In this document: positions 13,280-21,167 of the stretch, piece after piece | How the letters are laid out: each line of letters opens with the position of its first letter | Position numbering within the stretch: position 1 is the stretch's first letter | Assembly (NCBI GenBank): GCA_009469585.1 | Contig: SSXW01000003.1 | Span: forward strand, 1 to 64,000 | DNA: 64,000 nt | Origin: Dechloromonas sp. Dech2017 | Lineage (GTDB): Bacteria > Pseudomonadota > Gammaproteobacteria > Burkholderiales > Rhodocyclaceae | Reading direction: 5' to 3' | Program-made: the position numbers and the translations under genes | The notes under the pieces: model-generated | Databases searched by the model: none | What the model was told of the DNA's origin: nothing | Seen by the model: only the letters and a program-made list of their open reading frames with translations

Positions 13280-15763
13280 ATGCGTCGCCTGCTTACCGCC
13301 CTCCTTCTCGCCGCCGCCACCCTGGCCGGCGCCCTGCCAGCCACCGCCGACGACGACCCGCCGGCCCGCGTCGGCCGCCTGGCCCATTTTGAAAATTCGC
13401 TGATTTTTCGCGTCGACCGCAGCGATGCCGGCGCCCCGGCCACCCTCAACTGGCCGATCAGCAGCGGCGCCATCCTGGAAAGCGGCGGGCGCGGCCGGGC
13501 CGAGGTGTGGATCGGCAGCACCGCCTTCCGCATCGACGGCGACACCCAGCTCGAATTCCCGGTCGTCGACGACCGCCGCATCGACCTCAACCTGAACGGC
13601 GGCAGCCTGGCCGTCAGCATTCTCGACGGCGACGACCTCGCCGACCTGGTCGTCGCCACCCCGGACGGCCAGGTCCGCTTCCATGCCCCCGGCCGCTATC
13701 GCCTCGACGTTCACGCCGACCGCTCGACGCTCAGCGTGCAGGCCGGCCGGGCCAGTTTCGGCACGCCGGCCCGGGCCACCCCGGTCGGCGCCGGCCAGAA
13801 GATGACGCGGTGGAGCGACGGCGGCGAACAGCTGGCCCCCGACCGCGACCAAGACATCTTCGACCGCTGGGTGGCGACGCGCGAGAACGCCATGCTGGCC
13901 GCCACGACGCGCCGCCACGTCGCCCCGGCGATGACCGGCTACCAGGATCTCGACGCCTGGGGCGACTGGCAGAGCGCGCCCGACTACGGCGCCGTCTGGT
14001 ATCCGCGCGTCGCCGACGACTGGGCGCCCTACCGCTACGGGCGCTGGGCCTGGATAGCCCCCTGGGGATGGACCTGGATCGACCAGGCGCCGTGGGGCTT
14101 CGCCCCCTTCCATTACGGCCGCTGGGCCATCATCCACGGCCGCTGGGCCTGGCTGCCCGGCCGCCCGGCGGCACGCCCGGTCTATGCGCCGGCCCTCGTC
14201 GCCTGGATCGGCAACCCCGGGTGGAGCGTCGGCTTCAGCTTCGGCAGCGCCCCCGCCGTCGGCTGGTTCCCGCTCGGCCCGCACGAAGTCTATGTTCCCG
14301 GGCACCGCCACAGCCCGCGCTACGTCCGCCAGGTCAACATCACCCACGTGCACAACGTCACCGTCATCGACCGCGCCACCCGCCCCGGCCACCAGGCCGC
14401 CTACGTCAACCGCCAGTCGCCGCGCGCCGTCACCGTCGTGCCGACCCGCCTGCTCAGCGAGGGACGGGCCATCACCGACCGCGAGATGCGCCGCGAAGCG
14501 CCGCGCGAACTCGGTCGCGCCCCGCTCGCCCGCAGCGCCCCGCCGGCCGACTGGGTCGCCCCGCCAGCGCGGGCCGGCCGCCCGGACGACAACGCCCGCC
14601 GCCGCGACTTCCCGGCCAGCCGTTCGCCGCGCGACCGCGACAACGACGCGCCGGGCGCCGGCGAGCGCGGTGCCCGCCCGCCGGCCGAAGGCGAACGCTT
14701 CCGCCGGCCGCGCCAAGGCGACGACCCAGCCCGCCCGGACAGCGACTCGCCTCGCCAACCGATGCGCCAGCCCGGGCCAGCCCTGCCGGCCCCGAGCGCC
14801 GAGCGCGATCCGGGCCGCGATCCGCCCGCAACGCAGCGCCCCGAACGGGCCACCCCGGCCCAGCCCGAAGCCGGCCGCCCGCCGGCCGGCGCAACGGCGG
14901 GCGAGGCCGGCGGCGAGGCGAACCGCGATCCGAACCGCGATCTGAACCGCGAATCGCGTCGCGAACGCTTCCGCCAGCCGCCAGAAACCGCCCCCCAATC
15001 CGCCCCCCAACCCGTCCCCCAATCGCTCCCCGACCCCCGGCCCGCCGCCCGTCCGGCCGATGCCCAGCCAGGGCCCGCCCCGCTGCGCCGCGACACGCCA
15101 GCGGTCGAGCCGCGCCCGAGCGCCATGCCGGAACGCGAGCCGCGCCGCGAGCAGCCGGCCACCCCGCCCGCCATGCCGCTCCCCGAGCGCGACCTGCGCC
15201 GCGACGGCCGGCCCGACTTCCGCCAGGCGCCGCCCGCCGCCGACCGCGATGGCGGCGAAGCCCGCCGCGAACGCTTCCGCCAGCCGGCCGAAACCCCGCC
15301 CGAGGCGCGCCCGGCGCCCCGCCCCGTCGACATCCAGCCGGCACCCCAGCCAATGCGCCGCGAAGCGCCGCCGCTCGAACCGCGCAGCGAACCGCGGCCG
15401 ATGCCGGCCCCCGCCCCCATGCCGGAACGCGAGCCACGCCGGGAGATGCGGCCGGAGCCGATGATGCGGCCCGAGCCCATGCGCGCCGAACCGCGCCCGG
15501 AACCGCGCGAAGCACCGCGCCTGGAGCGCCCCATGCCACAGCCGGCGCCCCAGCCGATGGCAGCGCCGGTCATGCCGCAGCGTCAGGAAATGCCGCGCCC
15601 GGCGCCCGAGGTCAGGATGCCGGGCCCGGTTCGCGACGCGCCGCCGATGGCCGCCCCCCGGGAAGCGCCGCGCCTGGAAGCACCGCGGCCGGCCGCGCCG
15701 CCCGAGCCGCGCGGCGAGCGGGGCGGCCGCGGCCGTCACGACGAGGAGCGCCCAAGCCGCTGA
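13280..15763 (+). CDS. Secreted FecR-like / DUF6600 protein with long Pro/Arg/Glu-rich tail
   Basis: The 827 residues open with a signal peptide (RRLLTALLLAAATLAGALPATA). A FecR-type beta-rich domain follows (about 30-190: IRVD..., GSTAFRIDGDTQLEF, FHAPGRYRLDV), then a Trp/Tyr-rich DUF6600 region (about 215-365, repeated RYGRWAW/HYGRWAI units). The last 400 residues are low complexity, with repeated EREPRRE, RERFRQP and RPAP units. It follows a GGAG ribosome binding site. Function is unknown; a periplasmic or surface structural role is possible. A dispersed element lies in the N-terminal part, encoding HFENSLIFRVDRSDAG. Confidence 0.75.
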   Translation: MRRLLTALLLAAATLAGALPATADDDPPARVGRLAHFENSLIFRVDRSDAGAPATLNWPISSGAILESGGRGRAEVWIGSTAFRIDGDTQLEFPVVDDRRIDLNLNGGSLAVSILDGDDLADLVVATPDGQVRFHAPGRYRLDVHADRSTLSVQAGRASFGTPARATPVGAGQKMTRWSDGGEQLAPDRDQDIFDRWVATRENAMLAATTRRHVAPAMTGYQDLDAWGDWQSAPDYGAVWYPRVADDWAPYRYGRWAWIAPWGWTWIDQAPWGFAPFHYGRWAIIHGRWAWLPGRPAARPVYAPALVAWIGNPGWSVGFSFGSAPAVGWFPLGPHEVYVPGHRHSPRYVRQVNITHVHNVTVIDRATRPGHQAAYVNRQSPRAVTVVPTRLLSEGRAITDREMRREAPRELGRAPLARSAPPADWVAPPARAGRPDDNARRRDFPASRSPRDRDNDAPGAGERGARPPAEGERFRRPRQGDDPARPDSDSPRQPMRQPGPALPAPSAERDPGRDPPATQRPERATPAQPEAGRPPAGATAGEAGGEANRDPNRDLNRESRRERFRQPPETAPQSAPQPVPQSLPDPRPAARPADAQPGPAPLRRDTPAVEPRPSAMPEREPRREQPATPPAMPLPERDLRRDGRPDFRQAPPAADRDGGEARRERFRQPAETPPEARPAPRPVDIQPAPQPMRREAPPLEPRSEPRPMPAPAPMPEREPRREMRPEPMMRPEPMRAEPRPEPREAPRLERPMPQPAPQPMAAPVMPQRQEMPRPAPEVRMPGPVRDAPPMAAPREAPRLEAPRPAAPPEPRGERGGRGRHDEERPSR
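13384..13430 (+). repeat. Dispersed GTCGAC element, copy 3 (inside FecR/DUF6600 gene)
   Basis: CATTTTGAAAATTCG, T-tract, then GTCGACCGCAGCGATG. Sense orientation and in frame with the gene. Confidence 0.7.
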
Positions 15764-15769
15764 ACCGCT

Positions 15770-17008
15770 TCACCCGGCGCAGCTGCGGAAGCCGGCGAAG
15801 ATGTCGTTGCGTTCGGCGGTGAAGTAGTTGCGGTAGCGCGCGTGGCGCAAGCGGGCGCTGGTTGCCGGCGAGGCGCCGCGCAGCACCGGCCGGCCGTCGA
15901 ACCACGGCCGCGAGTAGTCGGCGTAGGGGTGGGGCGCGAAGCCGGGGAAGGGCGCGAAGGCGCTCGCCGTCCATTCCCAGACGCCGCCCCAGCGGAAGGC
16001 TTCGGGCCGGCTCAGGCAGGCCATTTCCCATTCCGCCTCGCCGGGCAGGCGGCGGCCGGCCCAGCGGCACCAGGCCTCGGCTTCGAAGTGGGTGAGGTGG
16101 ACGGCCGGCTGCTCGGGGTCGAGCTCCTGCCAGCGGCCGAAGCGCCGGATTTCCCAGGCTTCGCCGCGGCGGCGCAGGTAGCGGGGCAGGGCGACACCGC
16201 GCTCGGCGATTTGCGCCTGGCGCCACGAATTTCCGTTTTTTGACCAGAATTCCGGTCGACCGTAGCCGTCGGCCGCAATGAAGGGCAGGTAGCGCCGCCA
16301 GCTGACCGCCTCGGCGTCGATAGCGAAGGGCGCCAGGCGGACCGGGCCGGGCGGCAGTTCGTTGTCGAAGGCGAAGCCAGCCTCGGCGCTGCCGAGCAGC
16401 CAGTCGCCGCCGGCCAGGGCGATCTCGCCGGCGGCTTCGGCGATAGCCGGCGGGGGATTCAGGCGGAGCGGCAGGCCAAGGGTCTGCGCCATGTAGGCCC
16501 AGGCTTCGGCGTGCATGTCCTCGTGCAGCACGGCCAGTTGCACGAAATACAGTTCGCTGTCGGGCATGGCGTCGAGGCCGGCCAGCGTCGCCTCGCGCAC
16601 CGCCGCCAGGTAGTCGAGCGTGCCGGCCAGGTCGGGCAAGGGCAGTTGCCAGCGCGTCGCATGCGCCACCCGGCTTGAGTCGTAGCAGGCGTCGGCCGCG
16701 GCCAGCACCGACGGCGGGCGCGGCGTCTCGGCCTTGGCGGCAAGGCCGGCCGCCCGCTCCGGGTTGCGGGCCACCCAGAATTCCTCGAACCAGGCGATGT
16801 GGCCGAGTTCCCACAGCGGCGGGTTGAGTTCGCCGGCATAGGGCACGAGCAGCCGGTCGCCCAACGCCGCCCGGTAGTCGGCCAGGCGGTCGAGCAGGTT
16901 GGCCCGGCTGGCGGCCAGGGCGGCCCGCAGGCCATCCCGCCCGGCCTGGCGGAAATGCCCCGGCCAACCGGGCGACGGCCCGCCAGCCATGCTATAAACG
17001 TCCATCAT
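15770..17008 (-). CDS. senA: Selenoneine synthase SenA (EgtB-like)
   Basis: SenA is a non-heme iron enzyme related to EgtB that joins hercynine to a selenosugar during selenoneine synthesis. The 412 residues show a DinB-like N-terminus with the iron-binding pattern HEDMHAE (HX3HXE, about residue 155) and an earlier His in GHIAWFEEFW. A formylglycine-type C-terminal domain follows (GDWLLGS to YRNYFTAERNDIFAGFRSC). The start at 17008 is chosen for the GGGAGG site ten bases upstream. It is head-to-head with senB and its start codon overlaps senB's. Plain EgtB is the alternative, but senB and senC next door favour SenA. Confidence 0.85.
   Translation of the reverse strand: MMDVYSMAGGPSPGWPGHFRQAGRDGLRAALAASRANLLDRLADYRAALGDRLLVPYAGELNPPLWELGHIAWFEEFWVARNPERAAGLAAKAETPRPPSVLAAADACYDSSRVAHATRWQLPLPDLAGTLDYLAAVREATLAGLDAMPDSELYFVQLAVLHEDMHAEAWAYMAQTLGLPLRLNPPPAIAEAAGEIALAGGDWLLGSAEAGFAFDNELPPGPVRLAPFAIDAEAVSWRRYLPFIAADGYGRPEFWSKNGNSWRQAQIAERGVALPRYLRRRGEAWEIRRFGRWQELDPEQPAVHLTHFEAEAWCRWAGRRLPGEAEWEMACLSRPEAFRWGGVWEWTASAFAPFPGFAPHPYADYSRPWFDGRPVLRGASPATSARLRHARYRNYFTAERNDIFAGFRSCAG
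16226..16270 (+). repeat. Dispersed GTCGAC element, copy 4 (inside senA, diverged)
   Basis: AATTTCCGTTTTTTGACC, a short block, then CCGGTCGACCGTAGCCGTC. One of the weaker matches. It encodes GYGRPEFWSKNGNSW on the opposite strand. Confidence 0.5.
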
Positions 17009-17981
17009 GTCGCGCCGACCTCCCTTCGTCATCGTCACCCCGGCCCTGGCCGACGCCCGCAACGGCAACTGGCAGACGGCGCGGCGCTGGGCGGGGATGC
17101 TGTCCACCCAGTTTAGACCAAGCCTGTGCCGGCAGTGGACCGACGCGGCGACCAACCCGCCGTGCGAACTGATGATCGCCCTGCACGCCCGCCGCTCGGC
17201 GGCCTCGATCGCCGCCTGGGCGGCAACCGGCAAGCCGCTGGTGGTCGTCCTGACCGGCACCGACCTCTACCGCGACATCGCCGACGACGCCGACGCCCAG
17301 CGCTCGCTGGCCCTGGCCGACCGCCTGGTCGTACTGCAGGAGCGCGGGCCGCTCGCCTTGCCTGCCGAATACCGCCACAAGGCGGTGGTCTGCTTCCAGT
17401 CGACGCCGGCCCGCCGGGCGCAGCCGAAAACCGACCGCCACCTGCGCCTGCTCGCCGTCGGCCACCTGCGCCAGGAAAAAGCGCCGGCCACCTATTTCGA
17501 CCTGGCCCGGAAAGTGGCCGGCGACCCCGGCATTTTCCTCGACCACATCGGCGGCCCCCTCGACCCGGCGCTGGGCGAGGAAGCCGCCGCGCTGGCCGCC
17601 AGCCTGGTGCGCTACCGCTGGCTGGGCAGCCTGCCGCACGAGGCGGTGCGCCGCCGCATCGGCCGCGCCCATTTGCTGGTGCACCCCAGCTGGATGGAGG
17701 GCGGCGCCCACGTCGTCATGGAGGCGGTACGCAGCGGCACCGCCGTGCTCGCCTCGCGCGTAGACGGCAATGTCGGCATGCTCGGCGACGACTACGCCGG
17801 CTACTTTTCCCCGGGCGATGTCGACCAACTGGCGGCGCTGGTCCGCCGCTGCCGCGCCGACCCCGCCTTCATGGCGCTGCTGCTGGCCCAGGGCGAGCGC
17901 CGCTCCCCGCTCTTTTCTCCGGAACGGGAACAGGCGACACTGCTCCAACTTGTTACACAACTGATCGGACAACAACAATGA
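17007..17981 (+). CDS. senB: Selenosugar synthase SenB (glycosyltransferase)
   Basis: SenB uses selenophosphate and a UDP-sugar to make a selenosugar, the Se donor for SenA. The 324-residue GT-B-type protein has the hallmark start IVTPALADARNGNWQTARRW. It also has LTGTDLYRDI (about 90) and a C-terminal donor-site region, HPSWMEGGAHVVMEAVRSGTAVLASRVDGN (split as HPSWMEGGAH then VVMEAVRSG). The ATG at 17007 overlaps the senA start on the other strand. No strong ribosome site precedes it. Its stop overlaps the senC start (ATGA). Confidence 0.88.
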   Translation: MSRRPPFVIVTPALADARNGNWQTARRWAGMLSTQFRPSLCRQWTDAATNPPCELMIALHARRSAASIAAWAATGKPLVVVLTGTDLYRDIADDADAQRSLALADRLVVLQERGPLALPAEYRHKAVVCFQSTPARRAQPKTDRHLRLLAVGHLRQEKAPATYFDLARKVAGDPGIFLDHIGGPLDPALGEEAAALAASLVRYRWLGSLPHEAVRRRIGRAHLLVHPSWMEGGAHVVMEAVRSGTAVLASRVDGNVGMLGDDYAGYFSPGDVDQLAALVRRCRADPAFMALLLAQGERRSPLFSPEREQATLLQLVTQLIGQQQ

Positions 17982-19030
17982 CCACCACCCCTCCCCCCCG
18001 CCTCACCGCGCTGTCCCACGGCGGCGGCTGCGGCTGCAAGATCGCCCCCGGCGTGCTGTCGGAAATCCTCAAGGGCAGCAGCGGCCTGCCCATCCCGCCG
18101 GAGCTGCTGGTCGGCATCGAAACCGCCGACGACGCCGCGGTCTACAAGCTCAACGACAGCCAGGCGCTGATCGCCACCACCGATTTCTTCATGCCCATCG
18201 TCGACGATCCCTACGACTTCGGGCGGATCGCCGCCACCAACGCCATTTCCGACGTCTATGCCATGGGCGGCACGCCGATCATGGCGCTGGCCCTGGTCGG
18301 CATGCCGATCAACGTGCTGCCCCGCGACACCATCCGCCGCATCCTCGAAGGCGGCGAGGCGGTCTGCCGGGCAGCCGGCATTCCCATCGCCGGCGGCCAC
18401 ACCATCGACTCGGTCGAGCCGATCTACGGCCTGGTCGCCCTCGGCCTGGTCCATCCCGACAAGGTTCGGCGCAACGCCGACGCCCGCCCCGGCGACCGCC
18501 TGGTGCTCGGCAAGCCGCTCGGCGTCGGCATCCTGTCCGCGGCGCTGAAAAAGGACGCGGTCGACGCCGCCGGCTACGCCCGGATGATAGAAACGACAAC
18601 GAAGCTCAACACGCCGGGGCCGGACCTCGCCGACCTGCCCGGCGTGCACGCGCTGACCGACGTCACCGGCTTCGGCCTGGCCGGCCATGGCCTCGAACTG
18701 GCGCGCGGCGCCGACTGCACGCTGGCCATCGACTGGGCCAGGGTGCCGCTGCTCGACGGGGTGCGCGGCCTGGCCGAAGCCGGCTACGTGACCGGCGCCT
18801 CGGGCCGCAATTTCGCCGCCTACGGCCACGACATCGCGCTGCCGGCCGGCTTCGCTGCCGCCGACCAGGCCCTGCTCACCGACCCGCAGACCAGCGGCGG
18901 CCTGCTCGTCAGCTGCGCCGCCGACAGCGTCGACCAGGTGCTGGCCGTCTTCGCCAAACACGGCTTCGCGGCCGCCGCCGAGATCGGCGAGGTGCTGCCG
19001 GCCGGCCCGGCCCGCCTGCACATTCGCTGA
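17978..19030 (+). CDS. selD: Selenide, water dikinase (SelD/SenC)
   Basis: Makes selenophosphate from selenide and ATP. The 350 residues have the active-site GGGCGCK near the N-terminus, with Cys where some species use selenocysteine. ATP-binding glycine-rich segments TDFFMPIVDDP and AGGHTIDSVEP follow, and the C-terminal LLTDPQTSGGLL motif is intact. It is coupled to senB by a four-base overlap, so it is the SenC of this cluster. It may also serve tRNA or protein selenation elsewhere in the genome. Confidence 0.95.
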   Translation: MTTTPPPRLTALSHGGGCGCKIAPGVLSEILKGSSGLPIPPELLVGIETADDAAVYKLNDSQALIATTDFFMPIVDDPYDFGRIAATNAISDVYAMGGTPIMALALVGMPINVLPRDTIRRILEGGEAVCRAAGIPIAGGHTIDSVEPIYGLVALGLVHPDKVRRNADARPGDRLVLGKPLGVGILSAALKKDAVDAAGYARMIETTTKLNTPGPDLADLPGVHALTDVTGFGLAGHGLELARGADCTLAIDWARVPLLDGVRGLAEAGYVTGASGRNFAAYGHDIALPAGFAAADQALLTDPQTSGGLLVSCAADSVDQVLAVFAKHGFAAAAEIGEVLPAGPARLHIR

Positions 19031-19089
19031 TCCGCTGTAAGAAAACCCGGTCCGACGCCGACCAATCGGCAAGCCACCTGGAGAAATGC

Positions 19090-20061
19090 ATGCTTGATAC
19101 CTTGCCCCTGCTGAGAAAGTCGGACTTCCCGCCGATCACCCGCGGCCGTCTGACCACCCTGCAGGCCAATCTCGGCTACCGCTGCAACCAGGCCTGTCTG
19201 CATTGCCACGTCGCGGCCAGCCCGAAGCGCACCGAGACGATGAGCTGGGCGACCATGCAGACCCTGCTCGCCTTCGCCGAGGCCCAGGGCATCGGCCAGT
19301 TCGACCTGACCGGCGGCGCCCCCGAACTCAACCCGGATTTCCGCCGGCTGGTCGTTGCCGCCCGGGAGCGCAGCATCGCGGTGATGGACCGCTGCAACCT
19401 GACCGTGCTGGCCGAGCCGGGGCAGGACGACCTCGCCGAATTCCTGGCCGGGCAGCAGGTCGAGGTCGTCGCCTCGCTGCCCTGCTACCTCGAGGAAAAC
19501 GTCGACAAGCAGCGCGGCGACGGCGTCTTCGCCGCCAGCCTGAGCGGCCTGCGCCAGCTCAACGCCCTCGGCTACGGCCAGCCGGGCAGCGGCCTGACCC
19601 TCAACCTGGTGTACAACCCGGGCGGCCCCAGCCTGCCGCCCTGCCAGCCGGCACTGGAAGCCGCCTACAAGCAGCAGCTGGCCGAACGCTACGGCATCGT
19701 CTTCAACCAGCTCTTCGTGCTGACCAACATGCCGATCAAGCGCTTCGGCAGCGACCTGCTGGCCCACGGCCATTTTCACGACTACATGCGGACGCTGAAG
19801 GCCGCCCACCGGCCGGACAACCTGCCCGGCGTGATGTGCCGCTCGCTGATCTCGGTCGGCTGGCAGGGCGAGGTTTTCGACTGCGATTTCAACCAGATGC
19901 TAGCCCTGCCCCTGGGTGGCGAAGGTGGCGGCGCCGGCCATGTCATGCTGGCCGACCTGCTGGCGGTCGACCTGGAAAACCGGCCGATTTTCACGGCCGA
20001 CCACTGCTACGGGTGCACCGCCGGGCAGGGCAGCAGCTGCGGCGGGGCGCTCGCCGCCTGA
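19090..20061 (+). CDS. arsS: ArsS-type radical SAM enzyme
   Basis: The 323 residues carry the radical SAM cluster motif CNQACLHC (CX3CX2C, about 36-43) and the glycine-rich DLTGGAPELNPDF. A C-terminal cysteine patch CYGCTAGQGSSCGG likely binds a second cluster. This matches the ArsS family, which attaches a 5-deoxyadenosyl group to methylated arsenic in arsenosugar synthesis. It follows selD by 59 bp with a GGAG site, and precedes the arsM-like gene. In this selenium-rich setting a seleno-substrate cannot be excluded. Confidence 0.85.
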   Translation: MLDTLPLLRKSDFPPITRGRLTTLQANLGYRCNQACLHCHVAASPKRTETMSWATMQTLLAFAEAQGIGQFDLTGGAPELNPDFRRLVVAARERSIAVMDRCNLTVLAEPGQDDLAEFLAGQQVEVVASLPCYLEENVDKQRGDGVFAASLSGLRQLNALGYGQPGSGLTLNLVYNPGGPSLPPCQPALEAAYKQQLAERYGIVFNQLFVLTNMPIKRFGSDLLAHGHFHDYMRTLKAAHRPDNLPGVMCRSLISVGWQGEVFDCDFNQMLALPLGGEGGGAGHVMLADLLAVDLENRPIFTADHCYGCTAGQGSSCGGALAA

Positions 20062-20089
20062 CTTTCGGACTCACTCAAGGAAAAGAAAA

Positions 20090-21139
20090 ATGCACGAACT
20101 GGTCCAGGACTACTACGGCAACACCCTGCAATCGTCGGCCGACCTCAAGACTTCCGCCTGCTGCGACGCCGATGCCGTGCCGGCCTGGCTGAAGCCGCTG
20201 CTCGCCCGCATCCACCCCGAGGTGTTGAGCCGCTACTACGGTTGCGGCCTGGTCTGCCCGCCGGCCCTGGACGGCTGCCGGGTGCTCGACCTCGGCTGCG
20301 GCTCGGGGCGCGACGTCTATGCGCTGGCCCAGTTGGTCGGCCCGCGGGGCGCCGTGGTCGGCGTGGACATGACGCCGGCCCAGCTCGCGGTCGCCCGCCA
20401 GCACCAGGACCACCACCGCGACGCCTTCGGCCACGCCGAGTCGAACGTCCGCTTCCTCGAAGGCTACATCGAGCGGCTCGGCGAACTCGACCTGGCGCCG
20501 GACAGCTTCGACGTCATCGTCTCCAACTGCGTGGTCAACCTGTCGCCCGACAAGGCCGCCGTGCTGGCCGGCGTCTTCCGGCTGCTGAAGGAGGGCGGCG
20601 AATTCTATTTTTCCGACGTCTATGCCGACCGCCGGGTGCCGGCCGCGGTGCGCGACGACCCGGTGCTCTACGGCGAATGCCTGGGCGGCGCGCTGTACTG
20701 GAACGACTTCCTGCGCCTCGCCCGGGCCGCCGGCTTCGCCGACCCGCGGCTGGTGACCAGCCGGCCGCTGGAAATCACCGACCCGGCGCTGGCCGCCCGG
20801 GCCGGCGGCATCGCTTTCCACTCGGCGACCTGGCGGTTGTTCAAGCACCCGGCGCTGGAGAGCGCCTGCGAGGATTACGGCCAGGCCGTCATCTATCGCG
20901 GCACGATCGCCGAACATCCCTGGCAGTTCGTCCTCGACACCCACCATGCGATGGACGCCGGGCGCATCTTCCCGGTCTGCGGCAACACCTGGCAGATGCT
21001 GGCCGGTAGCCGCCTGGCGCCGCATTTCGAGTTCATCGGCAATTTCGACCGGCATTTCGGCATTTTCCCCGGCTGCGGCACGTCCAGCCCCTTCGCCGAG
21101 GCCGACCCGGCGGCGGCGGCCGATGGCGCCTGCTGCTGA
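20090..21139 (+). CDS. arsM: ArsM-like arsenite (or selenite) methyltransferase
   Basis: The 349 residues contain a SAM-binding motif VLDLGCGSGRDVYALAQLVG (about 65-84). The pattern of cysteines expected for arsenite binding is present: a CC pair near residue 25, Cys in VSNCVVNLSPDK, and Cys in LYGECLGGAL. A C-terminal extension ends GACC. The protein is the long ArsM type that methylates As(III). Start at the ATG at 20090 follows CAAGGAAAAG. It sits directly after arsS, the usual arsenosugar pair. Confidence 0.85.
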   Translation: MHELVQDYYGNTLQSSADLKTSACCDADAVPAWLKPLLARIHPEVLSRYYGCGLVCPPALDGCRVLDLGCGSGRDVYALAQLVGPRGAVVGVDMTPAQLAVARQHQDHHRDAFGHAESNVRFLEGYIERLGELDLAPDSFDVIVSNCVVNLSPDKAAVLAGVFRLLKEGGEFYFSDVYADRRVPAAVRDDPVLYGECLGGALYWNDFLRLARAAGFADPRLVTSRPLEITDPALAARAGGIAFHSATWRLFKHPALESACEDYGQAVIYRGTIAEHPWQFVLDTHHAMDAGRIFPVCGNTWQMLAGSRLAPHFEFIGNFDRHFGIFPGCGTSSPFAEADPAAAADGACC

Positions 21140-21167
21140 GACGGCGGGCGACGACGGGAGGGCGCGC

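Noticed and set aside
13232-15739. An 835-codon open frame on the minus strand
   Set aside because: It is the antisense shadow of the GC-rich, repetitive FecR/DUF6600 gene; composition is unnatural (Arg/Gly/Ala) and there is no domain.
17978-19030. Selenocysteine codon in selD
   Set aside because: The active site reads GGGCGCK with a normal Cys codon and no internal TGA.
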